Assembly: GCA_016927175.1 (NCBI GenBank) | Contig: JAFGNC010000319.1 | Coordinates: 1 to 13,749, forward strand | Reading direction: 5' to 3' | Origin: Gammaproteobacteria bacterium | Lineage (GTDB): Bacteria; Pseudomonadota; Gammaproteobacteria; Steroidobacterales; Rariloculaceae | DNA: 13,749 nucleotides | Part shown: positions 1-7,953 of the stretch, in pieces | Layout: every line of letters begins with the position of its first letter | How positions within the stretch are numbered: the stretch's first letter is position 1 | Translations under genes and position numbers: made by a program | Notes under the pieces: model-generated | The model's database searches: none | What the model was told of the DNA's origin: nothing | The model's input: only the letters and a program-made list of their open reading frames with translations

Positions 1-1253
<1,253 letters not shown>

Positions 1254-1257
<4 letters not shown>

Positions 1258-2090
1258 GAATCGCGGGGCTCCCGATCAGCGCCACCGGCCCGCTGTTCGT
1301 GATCGCCGGGCCCTGCGTGATCGAGAGCGAGGCGCTGGTTCTCGCGACGGCGGAGACGCTGCGCGACGTCTGCGCATCGCTCGGGGTGCCGCTGATCTTC
1401 AAGTCTTCCTTCGACAAGGCCAACCGCTCGTCGATGTCGAGCTTCCGCGGGCTCGGGCTCGAGGAGGGCCTGCGCGTGCTCGAGCGCGTCAAGCGCGAGA
1501 CCGGCGTGCCGGTCCTGACCGACGTGCACGAGGACACGCCGCTCGACGAGGTCGCTTCCGTCGTAGACGTGCTGCAGACGCCGGCGCTGCTCGCGCGCCA
1601 GACGAACTTCATCGTCGCCGTCGCGAAAGCCGGGCTGCCGGTGCACCTGAAGAAGGGCCAGTTTCTGTCGCCGGAGGAGATGCTGAACGTCGTCGAAAAG
1701 GCGCGCTCGACGGGCAACGACCGGCTGCTCGTCTGCGAGCGCGGCGTGTCTTTCGGCTACCACAACCTGGTCGTCGACATGCGCTCGCTCGGCATCCTGC
1801 GCCGCAGCGGCGCTCCGGTCGTCTTCGACGCGACGCACGCGGTGCAGAGGCCCGGCAGCCTCGGCACGGCCTCCGGCGGCGAGCGCCGCCACGTGCCGCT
1901 GCTGGCGCGCGCCGCGGTCGCTGCGGGCGTCGCAGGCGTCTTCCTCGAGACGCACCCGGATCCGGAGCGCGCGTTGTGCGATGGCGCGACCGCGTGGCCG
2001 CTGCACCTGATGCACGACCTGCTGGCGCAGCTGAAGGACATCGACGCGGTGGTCAAATCGACGCCGTACCTGGAGACGCGTCTTGTTTGA
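1254..2090 (+). CDS. kdsA: 3-deoxy-8-phosphooctulonate synthase (KDO-8-P synthase), metal-dependent type
   Basis: This cytoplasmic enzyme condenses phosphoenolpyruvate with arabinose-5-phosphate to KDO-8-phosphate, the precursor of the LPS inner-core sugar KDO. The 278 residues are the usual length. Family motifs are GPCVIES (19-25), FKSSFDKANRSS, ARQTNFIVAVA, HLKKGQFLSPEEM, FGYHNLVVDMRSL, FDATHAVQRPG and ETHPDPERALCDGA. Known metallo-type enzymes (Aquifex) use Cys11, His185, Glu222 and Asp233. Here Cys21, His195, Glu232 and Asp243 occur at a constant offset of ten, whereas the E. coli metal-free type has Asn in place of the Cys (GGMNVLES). A divalent-metal-dependent enzyme is therefore predicted. 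The start ATG lies in the pyrG stop (ATGA), so it is co-translated. No own promoter is apparent. Confidence 0.97.
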
Positions 2091-2100
2091 CGGCCTTCGG

Positions 2101-2281
2101 AGCTCGTCGGGGTCCGGAGCGGCGTCTTTGGCGGTGTCTGGTGCGTGCGGCGGCACGACGCTTCCCGGGACGCTCTGCGACAGGACGTCGCAGAGCGAGC
2201 CCCCAGGGACGGGTTTACGGCGGTCCCGGAAAGCGCCGTATCGCCGCGTGCGCCAGACACCGCCCCGCTCTTGAGCCGAGC
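2101..2281. repeat. Large imperfect inverted-repeat element between kdsA and eno
   Basis: The kdsA-eno gap (2091-2346) has no convincing gene but is highly structured. Outer arms 2130-2152 and 2242-2264 are complementary at 20 of 23 positions, with a perfect 12-base core GGCGGTGTCTGG/CCAGACACCGCC. Middle arms 2160-2170 and 2224-2234 pair at 10 of 11. Inside is a perfect 11-bp hairpin (2171-2181 with 2187-2197) with loop AGGAC, followed by a second small stem GGGAC/GTCCC (2206-2210 with 2223-2227). Looser pairing (GAGCGG/CCGCTC, AGCTCG/CGAGC) extends the palindrome toward both ends. There is no U-run after the hairpin, so it is not a textbook intrinsic terminator. From memory, the inner block CCCAGGGACGGGTTTACGG resembles a dispersed intergenic repeat of several gammaproteobacteria; this was not checked. 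In a transcript it could fold into a nested stem that terminates, attenuates or stabilises mRNA. Confidence 0.75.
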
Positions 2282-2346
2282 ACGAACGCAGCGGAACCCT
2301 CTCGACGGAACGCAGAGATCTTCTTTGACTTAGGGATGGACAAAAA

Positions 2347-3630
2347 ATGAGCACGATCACGAACGTCACCGGCCTCGAGGTCATCGACTCCCGCGGCAAC
2401 CCGACCGTCGAAGCCGAGGTCACGCTTTCGACCGGCACCGTCGGCCGCGCCGCCGTCCCGTCCGGCGCCTCGACCGGCTCGCGCGAAGCCGTCGAGCTTC
2501 GCGACGGCGACCGCCACCGCTACCTCGGCAAGGGCGTGCTGCACGCCGTCGCGAACGTCGAAGGCGAGATTCGCAACGCCGTGCTCGGGCTCGACGCCGA
2601 AGACCAGCAGACGCTCGACCAGCGACTGATCGACCTCGACGGCACCGACAACAAGAGCCGCCTCGGCGCCAACGCGATACTGGCCGTATCGCTCGCCGCC
2701 GCCAAAGCCGCCGCGGCCGACAGAGGCGTGCCGCTGTTCCGCCACCTGCACGTCGCGCAGGAATACGTGATGCCCGTGCCGATGATGAACATCATCAACG
2801 GCGGCGCCCACGCCGACAACAGCGTCGACATCCAGGAGTTCATGATTCTGCCGGTCGGCGCGCCGAGCTTCTCCGAAGCGCTGCGCTACGGCGTCGAAGT
2901 GTTCCATGCGCTGAAGAAGGTGCTCGCCGGCCGCGGCATGAACACCGCCGTCGGCGACGAGGGCGGCTTCGCGCCGGACCTCGGCTCGAACGAGGAAGCG
3001 CTGCAGACGATAGGGGAGGCCGTCGACGCGGCCGGCTACACGCTCGGCCGCGAGATCTTCCTCGGCCTCGACGTCGCGAGCTCTGAGTTCTACCGTGACG
3101 GCGCCTATGCGCTCGAGTCCGAGAACCGCCGCTTCACGTCGGAGGAGTTCGCGGGCTACGTCGAGGACCTGGTCGCGCGTTACCCGATCGTGACGGTCGA
3201 GGACGGCATGGCCGAGAACGACTGGGACGGCTGGCGGCTCCTGAGCGGGCGCATGCGCGACCGCGTGCAGCTGGTCGGCGACGATCTGTTCGTCACGAAC
3301 ACGAAGATTCTCGCGCAGGGCATCGAGCAGCAGGTCGCGAACAGCATCCTGATCAAGCCGAATCAGATCGGCACGCTGACGGAGACGATCGCGGCGATCG
3401 ACATGGCCGTCGACGCGGGCTATTCGGCCGTCGTGTCGCACCGCTCCGGCGAGACCGAGGACGCGACGATCGCGGACATCGCGGTCGCGACGCGCGCGAC
3501 GCAGATCAAAACGGGATCGTTGTCGCGATCGGACCGGCTTGCGAAGTACAATCAGCTCCTGAGGATCGAGCGCATGCTAGGGGGGAGCGCGAAATATGCC
3601 GGTGCCGGCGCGTTCCCGGTCAGTCTGTAG
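2347..3630 (+). CDS. eno: Enolase (phosphopyruvate hydratase)
   Basis: Enolase interconverts 2-phosphoglycerate and phosphoenolpyruvate in glycolysis and gluconeogenesis, and in many gammaproteobacteria it also joins the RNase E degradosome. The 427 residues are full length. The N-terminal capping domain shows DSRGNPTVEAEV and the mobile loop SGASTGSREA. The barrel shows NIINGGAHADN, GDEGGFAPD (Glu205, expected acid/base), VEDGM (Glu285) and GDD (Asp312) as metal ligands, and the signature LIKPNQIGTLTET (Lys337, expected general base), then SHRSGETED. All catalytic residues are present. A purine-rich stretch AGGGATGGAC precedes the ATG as a modest ribosome site. The PEP it makes is a substrate of the upstream KdsA, a sensible though not unique pairing. 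Expression may depend on read-through of the structured element upstream or on a promoter inside the gap that I could not define. Confidence 0.98.
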   Translation: MSTITNVTGLEVIDSRGNPTVEAEVTLSTGTVGRAAVPSGASTGSREAVELRDGDRHRYLGKGVLHAVANVEGEIRNAVLGLDAEDQQTLDQRLIDLDGTDNKSRLGANAILAVSLAAAKAAAADRGVPLFRHLHVAQEYVMPVPMMNIINGGAHADNSVDIQEFMILPVGAPSFSEALRYGVEVFHALKKVLAGRGMNTAVGDEGGFAPDLGSNEEALQTIGEAVDAAGYTLGREIFLGLDVASSEFYRDGAYALESENRRFTSEEFAGYVEDLVARYPIVTVEDGMAENDWDGWRLLSGRMRDRVQLVGDDLFVTNTKILAQGIEQQVANSILIKPNQIGTLTETIAAIDMAVDAGYSAVVSHRSGETEDATIADIAVATRATQIKTGSLSRSDRLAKYNQLLRIERMLGGSAKYAGAGAFPVSL

Positions 3631-3678
3631 CGGGTCTCGGCGTAACCCGGTGACAGGCAACGATTCGCGCGGGGGCTA

Positions 3679-3720
3679 ATGCGGACACTACCCGTCACCG
3701 ACAGGCCATGCGGCTCCTGA
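3679..3720 (+). other. Possible 13-codon leader ORF overlapping the ftsB start
   Basis: The 77-base eno-ftsB gap contains ATG at 3679, preceded by a G-rich run (GGGGG, 3671-3675) at Shine-Dalgarno distance. It opens a 13-codon frame (MRTLPVTDRPCGS) that stops at TGA 3718-3720, ten bases past the ftsB ATG. ftsB itself has only a weak AGG three bases before its ATG. Coupling of ftsB translation to this short frame is a guess. A chance ORF is equally possible because short open frames are common in such GC-rich DNA. Confidence 0.2.
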
Positions 3721-4079
3721 TCGCGCTGCTGGCCGCAGCGCTGGTCGTTCTGCAGTTCCGGCTGTGGCTGACCGAAGGCGGCCTGCGCGAGGTCTGGCGG
3801 CTGAAGGAGCAGGTTGCGCTGCGCACCGAGGAGAATCGGCTGCTCGCCGAGCGTAACGCCGCGCTCGAGGCGGAGGTGCTGGACCTGAAGCGCGGTCTCG
3901 CGGCGGCCGAGGAACGGGCGCGCAGCGAGCTCGGCATGGTGCTGCCCGACGAGAGCTTCTTCCAGATCGTAGACTCGTCGGCCATGGACGGCGTCGTGGA
4001 GATGCCGCGGGCCGACGCGCCGACCGCGGACGCGCTGACGGCAGACGGTCCCGCAGTCGCGGTGCCGCCGGCGCCGTAG
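3708..4079 (+). CDS. ftsB: Cell division protein FtsB (septum-formation initiator family)
   Basis: FtsB is a bitopic inner-membrane protein that forms the FtsQ-FtsB-FtsL complex and helps activate septal peptidoglycan synthesis. The 123-residue product has a very short cytoplasmic start, one membrane helix (about residues 2-19), then a charged heptad-patterned coiled coil (about 27-70: LKEQVALRTEENRLL and onward). The family-typical segment ARSELGMVLPDESFFQIV follows. The last 35 or so residues are a low-complexity Ala/Pro/Asp tail, making the protein about 20 residues longer than E. coli FtsB (103). Position right after eno is the standard location. ispD, which usually follows, is missing here. 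The ATG is the only start that places the membrane helix at the N-terminus, although its ribosome site is weak. Confidence 0.9.
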   Translation: MRLLIALLAAALVVLQFRLWLTEGGLREVWRLKEQVALRTEENRLLAERNAALEAEVLDLKRGLAAAEERARSELGMVLPDESFFQIVDSSAMDGVVEMPRADAPTADALTADGPAVAVPPAP

Positions 4080-4144
4080 CCGAGCGTGGCCGGCGCGAAG
4101 CCTGCGCCGACCGTCACCGGCCGCGCCTGCCGGCCGCCGAAGCC

Positions 4145-4669
4145 TCAGCGCCGCCGCAGCAGCACGTAGACGGCGCCGGTGCCCCCGTGGCGGCGCGTGG
4201 CAGACGTGAAAGCGAGCACGTCGTCCCAGCGCGCGAGCCACTCGCAGACCGCATGCTTCAGCACGGGCCCGCCGGGGCCGGAGCCGCTGCCTTTGCCGTG
4301 GATCACGCGCAGGCAGGCCAGCCCGCGGAGTCTCGCCGCGACGACGGTCGCCTTCAGCGCTTCGTGTGCCTCGACCCGCGTCATGCCGTGCAGGTCGATC
4401 TCGGCGGCGACGCTGAACCGGCCGCGGCCGAGCTCCTTCAGCGTCTGAGCGGAAACGCCGGGACGGCGGAACTCGATTTCGCCGCTCGGCTGCTCGATCA
4501 GCTCGCCGTTCAGGCTCTCGTTCAGCACGGCCAGACGGGCCGCCCGCGCATGCCGCGCACGCGGCGGCGGACGTCGCCGTTGCGCGACGACGCGGTTCTG
4601 CCGCTCGAGGGGCTTGACGTCCGCCATCGCCCGGCGGAACGCGATCAGCTCGTCGTTGCCGCTGTCCAT
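4145..4669 (-). CDS. Smr-domain protein (SmrA/SmrB-like putative endonuclease)
   Basis: The 174-residue soluble protein has an Arg/Pro-rich, basic N-terminus (about 20-45), a linker with EFRRPGVSAQTLKELGRGRFS (quoted here only as landmarks 66-86), and a C-terminal Smr domain (about 88-174). Smr motifs are DLHG (92-95), HGKGSGS (124-130), the conserved LKHAVCEWL helix, and HGGTGAVYVLLRR at the end. Stand-alone Smr proteins are nucleases: SmrB cleaves mRNA at collided ribosomes, and SmrA is described as a DNA/RNA endonuclease. I cannot tell which subgroup this belongs to. The gene is convergent with ftsB and divergent from surE (47-base gap). It occupies the place where ispD-ispF-truD are often found. 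Confidence 0.88.
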   Translation of the reverse strand: MDSGNDELIAFRRAMADVKPLERQNRVVAQRRRPPPRARHARAARLAVLNESLNGELIEQPSGEIEFRRPGVSAQTLKELGRGRFSVAAEIDLHGMTRVEAHEALKATVVAARLRGLACLRVIHGKGSGSGPGGPVLKHAVCEWLARWDDVLAFTSATRRHGGTGAVYVLLRRR

Positions 4670-4683
4670 GCATCAAGTATAGT
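4656..4683 (+). promoter_or_regulatory. Candidate promoter for the surE operon
   Basis: TTGCCG (4656-4661) and TATAGT (4678-4683) are separated by 16 bases and look like sigma-70 -35 and -10 elements. A start near 4690 would leave a short leader carrying the AGGGAA ribosome site (4705-4710) of surE. The -35 half lies inside the divergent smr gene. On the other strand the same AT-rich core reads TATACT (4681 to 4676), so a shared bidirectional -10 is possible. Assigned by motif only. Confidence 0.45.
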
Positions 4684-4716
4684 TGCACCGTTCTTGGCTG
4701 TTCCAGGGAACGGTGT

Positions 4717-5466
4717 GTGCGCATTTTGGTTTCGAATGACGACGGTTACCTCGCCAGAGGTCTCCGGACTCTCGCGGAGAAACTCGACGACCTCGGCGAC
4801 ATCACGATCGTCGCGCCGGAAAGGAATCAGAGCGGCGCCAGCAATTCGCTGACGCTCGAGACGCCGCTCCGGGTCGAGCAGGCGCAGCCCGGCATCCATT
4901 ATGTCAACGGCACGCCGTCGGATTGCGTGCACATCGCCGTCACCGGGCTGCTCGAGCAGGAGCCGGACATGGTCGTCTCTGGCGTCAATCACGGCGCCAA
5001 TCTCGGCGACGACGTGCTGTATTCCGGCACGGTGGCCGCGGCGATGGAGGGGCGGTTCCTCGGGCTGCCTGCCGTCGCCGTGTCGCTCGTGCTCGAAGGC
5101 CGGCAGCATTTCGACACGGCCGCGACGGTCGCGCGCCGGCTGATCGACCACATGGTCGCGCACCCGCTGCCCGCCGACACGATCTTCAACGTCAACGTGC
5201 CGGATCTGCCGCTCGGCGAGATCCGCGGCTACGAGATCACGCGCCTCGGTTTCCGGCACAAGGCGGAGCCCGTGATCAAGGCCGAGGATCCGAAGGGCCG
5301 GCCGATCTACTGGATCGGGCCGTCGGGCGAAGGGCAGGACGCGGGTCCCGGCACGGACTTCTACGCGATCGCGAACGGGCGCGTGTCGATCACGCCGCTG
5401 AAGATCGACCTGACCGATCACAAGGCGCTGCCGTCCGTCACCGACTGGCTGGCGGCCATGTCATGA
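4717..5466 (+). CDS. surE: 5'/3'-nucleotidase SurE
   Basis: SurE is a metal-dependent cytoplasmic phosphatase that dephosphorylates nucleoside monophosphates and some polyphosphates, linked to stationary-phase survival. The 249-residue protein starts at GTG 4717, six bases after AGGGAA. This start gives the canonical N-terminus MRILVSNDDG. Metal ligands and active-site residues expected from the family are present: Asp8, Asp9, Ser39 (in NQSGASNS) and Asn91 (in SGVNHGANLGDD). GTPSDCVH, YSGTVAAAMEG and FNVNVPD are further family blocks. One small oddity is NDDGYLARG where NDDGxxAPG is usual. It heads a coupled operon with pcm, yqaA and nlpD; its stop overlaps the pcm start (ATGA). Confidence 0.97.
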   Translation: MRILVSNDDGYLARGLRTLAEKLDDLGDITIVAPERNQSGASNSLTLETPLRVEQAQPGIHYVNGTPSDCVHIAVTGLLEQEPDMVVSGVNHGANLGDDVLYSGTVAAAMEGRFLGLPAVAVSLVLEGRQHFDTAATVARRLIDHMVAHPLPADTIFNVNVPDLPLGEIRGYEITRLGFRHKAEPVIKAEDPKGRPIYWIGPSGEGQDAGPGTDFYAIANGRVSITPLKIDLTDHKALPSVTDWLAAMS

Positions 5467-6140
5467 TCGACACGAGGATGAACGGCATCGGCATGACGTC
5501 GGCGCGCACGCGGGACCGGCTCGTCGAGCGGCTCAGGGCCGAGGGCATCGCGCACGAAGGCGTGCTCGAGCGCATCCGAAACGTGCCGCGGCATCTGTTC
5601 GTCGACGAGGCGCTCGGCAGCCGCGCGTACGAGAACACGGCGCTGCCGATCGGCTACGGGCAGACGATCTCGCAGCCGTACATCGTCGCGCTGATGACGA
5701 TCGCGCTGATCTCGGATCTGCCGCCGGGCGTCACGCTCCAAAAGGTTCTCGAGGTCGGCACGGGCTGCGGCTACCAGACGGCCGTGCTCGCGCCGTTCGT
5801 CCAGCACATCTACAGCGTCGAGCGCATTCATCCTCTGCTCGAGAAGGCGAAGCAGCACCTGCGAGCGCTCGGCGTCAACAACGCGAGCCTGCGGCATACC
5901 GACGGCTGGCACGGCTGGCGCAGCCAGGCGCCGTTTCAGGGGATCCTGTGCGCGGCGGCGCCGGCAGAAGTGCCGCCGGAGCTGCTCGAGCAGCTCGACG
6001 ACGGCGGGCGGCTGGTGATTCCGGTCGGCGGCCGCGGCCGCCAGCACCTGCTGCGCATCACGCGCGACGGCAACGAGTTCCGGAGCCGCGAGCTGTCCCC
6101 GGTCAGCTTCGTGCCGCTCGTCGAAGGGATGGAAAGTTGA
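5463..6140 (+). CDS. pcm: Protein-L-isoaspartate O-methyltransferase
   Basis: Pcm uses S-adenosylmethionine to methylate L-isoaspartyl residues in aged proteins, starting their conversion back to aspartate. The 225 residues are the normal length. ALPIGYGQTISQP (conserved Ser70), the SAM-binding motif VLEVGTGCGYQTAVLA (95-110), the YSVERI acidic loop and the later AAAPAEVPPELLEQL and GGRLVIPVG segments identify the family. The start ATG 5463 overlaps the surE stop as ATGA. In-frame ATGs at 5478 and 5493 are alternatives, but the overlap and the operon pattern favour the first. The pairing with surE is one of the most conserved in proteobacteria and joins damage-repair and survival functions. 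Confidence 0.96.
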   Translation: MIDTRMNGIGMTSARTRDRLVERLRAEGIAHEGVLERIRNVPRHLFVDEALGSRAYENTALPIGYGQTISQPYIVALMTIALISDLPPGVTLQKVLEVGTGCGYQTAVLAPFVQHIYSVERIHPLLEKAKQHLRALGVNNASLRHTDGWHGWRSQAPFQGILCAAAPAEVPPELLEQLDDGGRLVIPVGGRGRQHLLRITRDGNEFRSRELSPVSFVPLVEGMES

Positions 6141-6718
6141 AGCTGTTCTCGCTGCTCTACGACAAGGCGCTCGAATGGGCGCGGCATCGGCACGCCGAGC
6201 GGTATCTCGTCGCGCTGAGCTTCGCGGAGTCCTCGTTCTTTCCGATCCCGCCGGACGTCATGCTCGCGCCGATGACGCTCGCGGAGCCGCGCCGCGCGTG
6301 GCGCTACGCGCTGTCGACGACGGTTGCGTCGGTCGTCGGCGGCATCGCCGGTTACGCGATCGGGTGGTTCGCGTTCGACGCCGTCGAGCCGTGGCTCGTC
6401 GAGCTCGGCTACTGGGACGGCTATCAGCGCGCGACCGAATGGTTCGCGGCATGGGGCTTCGCCGCCGTGCTCGTTGCCGGCTTCTCGCCGATTCCGTACA
6501 AAGTATTCACGATCGCCGCAGGCGCGCTGCAGATGCTGTTACCGCTGTTCGTCGTCGCATCGTTCGTCGGCCGCGGCGCGCGGTTCTTCCTCGTCGCGGG
6601 ACTGATCATGTGGGGCGGAGAGCGCATGGAGCGACACCTGAAGCGGCACATCGACACGCTCGGCTGGGTTACGGTGGCGGCGCTCGCCGTTGCGTTCGTC
6701 ATCTATCGGTGGCAATGA
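6137..6718 (+). CDS. YqaA-family inner-membrane protein (DedA/SNARE-associated superfamily)
   Basis: This 193-residue membrane protein resembles the YqaA branch of the DedA/VTT superfamily, whose better-known members are linked to lipid carrier or phospholipid transport; no function is proven for YqaA. An amphipathic N-terminal segment (KLFSLLYDKALEWARHRHAERYL) precedes SFFPIPPDVMLAPM, a glycine-rich helix near SVVGGIAGYAIGW, the conserved FSPIPYKVFTIAAGAL segment, and C-terminal helices ending VAALAVAFVIYRWQ. The likely start is TTG 6137, which overlaps the pcm stop (TTGA) and follows GGGATGGAAAG. No ATG gives a comparable N-terminus, and upstream in-frame extension would run inside pcm. Its stop overlaps the nlpD ATG. 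Insertion of yqaA between pcm and nlpD recalls xanthomonad-type genomes (from memory). Confidence 0.85.
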   Translation: MKLFSLLYDKALEWARHRHAERYLVALSFAESSFFPIPPDVMLAPMTLAEPRRAWRYALSTTVASVVGGIAGYAIGWFAFDAVEPWLVELGYWDGYQRATEWFAAWGFAAVLVAGFSPIPYKVFTIAAGALQMLLPLFVVASFVGRGARFFLVAGLIMWGGERMERHLKRHIDTLGWVTVAALAVAFVIYRWQ

Positions 6719-7536
6719 CGGCCGCGCGCGGCGCCACCTGGCTCGCCGCGTCGTGGCTCACCGCCGCCTCGTGGTCCGCGGCCGTCTGCTGGCCCGCCGC
6801 CCTGACCTGGGCGATGGCGGGCGTGGGGGCGCTCGCCCTCGGCGGCTGCGCCAGCACGATCACCGACTACGAGCCGCGCGTGCACGTCGTGCAGCCCGGC
6901 GAGACGCTGTTCAACATCGCTTGGCGTTATCGGCTGGACCACCGCCAACTGGCGCGCTGGAATTTCATCCCGGACCCCGACCTGATTTTCGTCGGGCAGC
7001 GCATCCGGCTGTATCCGCCGCCCGGCGCCGTCAGCGGTTCCGCCAGAACCGCGTCCGCGGCACGCAGCCCGTCGTCCGCGGGCAGCGGAAGCTCGGCCGC
7101 GGGCTCCCGAGGCAACGCCCGCGCCGCGCCGCCGCGCCCGCCGCCCGCGCCGGTGCTGCCGGCGCCCGCTTGGCGCTGGCCGACGTCGGGGCCCGTCGTC
7201 AGCACGTTCGGCTCGAACGCCGGCATCCCGACGGGCATCGGCATCGGCGGCCGCGAGGGCCAGGCCGTCGAAGCGGCAGCGGCGGGCCGCGTCGTCTATG
7301 CGGGCAGCGGGCTGATCGGCTACGGGCAGCTCGTGATCATTCAGCACAACGACACGTACCTGACCGCCTACGGCCACAACCGGCGCCTGCTGGTCGATCA
7401 GGGGCAGACCGTCGCGTCCGGGCAGCGGATCGCGGAGATGGGGCTCGGTCCGGAGCGCGAGCCGCGGCTGCATTTCGAGATCCGGCGCAACGGCACGCCG
7501 ATCGATCCGCTGCAATACCTGTCCGCGCGCAGGTAG
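6715..7536 (+). CDS. nlpD: NlpD-like lipoprotein, LysM plus degenerate M23 (LytM) domain; amidase activator
   Basis: NlpD is an outer-membrane lipoprotein that activates the amidase AmiC to split septal peptidoglycan. The 273-residue product has a hydrophobic export signal ending in a lipobox, LGGC (lipidated Cys45), then a LysM peptidoglycan-binding domain (about 51-96, HVVQPGETLFNIAWRY to GQRIRLYP). A Ser/Ala/Pro-rich linker (about 100-155) leads to an M23 domain (about 157-270). The domain lacks zinc ligands: GIGIGG replaces the usual GxDI-type ligand motif and RLHFEIR (251-257) lacks the first His of HxH, as in E. coli NlpD. A regulatory, not hydrolytic, role is inferred. The ATG overlaps the yqaA stop (ATGA). 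The signal is odd: 44 residues with a single Arg and Trp at 9, 14, 20, 26 and 32. rpoS does not follow. Confidence 0.9.
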   Translation: MTAARGATWLAASWLTAASWSAAVCWPAALTWAMAGVGALALGGCASTITDYEPRVHVVQPGETLFNIAWRYRLDHRQLARWNFIPDPDLIFVGQRIRLYPPPGAVSGSARTASAARSPSSAGSGSSAAGSRGNARAAPPRPPPAPVLPAPAWRWPTSGPVVSTFGSNAGIPTGIGIGGREGQAVEAAAAGRVVYAGSGLIGYGQLVIIQHNDTYLTAYGHNRRLLVDQGQTVASGQRIAEMGLGPEREPRLHFEIRRNGTPIDPLQYLSARR

Positions 7537-7549
7537 TGGGCGGGCGGCT

Positions 7550-7927
7550 TCAGCGCGGCGGCGGGTTCAGCAGCGCGGCGACGACGCGGCGCTCCTCGTG
7601 CACGAGCACATTGAACGTGCGGCAGGCAGCCGCCGTCGTCATGATCTCGAGTCCGATCGCGCGCGCGGCGAGCGCGCCCATCAGCTCTACGTCCGGCAGC
7701 ACGATGTCCTCGCCGGTGCCGAGCACGATGATCTCCGGCTGCAGCGAGATCGCGGGCTCGAGGCTCGCGACGTCGACCTCGCCGACCGTGTCGACCGCCC
7801 ACTCGGTCATGATCCTGTCGGCCGCGATGATGACGCTGCCTTCGAGCCAGCGCTCGCCGATGCGCACGCGCCCCGGCTCCCATGCCCGGACGACGTTTGC
7901 CTGCGGTGTTTCCCTGGCGACTTCCAT
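7550..7927 (-). CDS. Mth938-like domain-containing protein (DUF498 family)
   Basis: The 125-residue soluble protein matches the Mth938/DUF498 fold family, whose eukaryotic relative NDUFAF3 is a complex I assembly factor. Bacterial members have no settled function. Visible family features are the strand GSVIIAADRIMTEWAV, the segment PEIIVLGTGEDIVLPD, and the C-terminal GLEIMTTAAACRTFNVL, which holds the TT(x)AACRTFN block typical of the group. There are no membrane helices and no signal peptide. The gene converges on nlpD with only 13 bases between stops and diverges from recJ, with 26 bases between the start codons. No clear Shine-Dalgarno is seen before the ATG (the preceding message reads AAGTTGACGCC). 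Confidence 0.88.
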   Translation of the reverse strand: MEVARETPQANVVRAWEPGRVRIGERWLEGSVIIAADRIMTEWAVDTVGEVDVASLEPAISLQPEIIVLGTGEDIVLPDVELMGALAARAIGLEIMTTAAACRTFNVLVHEERRVVAALLNPPPR

Positions 7928-7953
7928 GGCGTCAACTTATCAGGTTTGGCCCG

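Noticed and set aside
2325..2330. TTGACT as a -35 box for eno
   Set aside because: It lies only about 17 bases before the eno ATG, leaving no room for a -10, start site and ribosome site.
2083..2350. Small plus- and minus-strand frames in the kdsA-eno gap
   Set aside because: They run through the inverted-repeat element, have no family resemblance, and are better explained as frames created by the repeat.
2215..3441. Minus-strand open frame (408 codons) opposite eno
   Set aside because: Enolase on the plus strand is certain, and the antisense product is rich in Val/Asp/Arg with no recognisable motif.
4080..4144. Intrinsic terminator between convergent ftsB and smr
   Set aside because: Only 5-bp GC stems (GGCGC/GCGCC, CCGGC/GCCGG) are present with no T-run on either strand.
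7161..7536. Active M23 endopeptidase in the nlpD product
   Set aside because: The zinc-ligand positions are replaced (GIGIGG, RLHFE), matching non-catalytic amidase activators.
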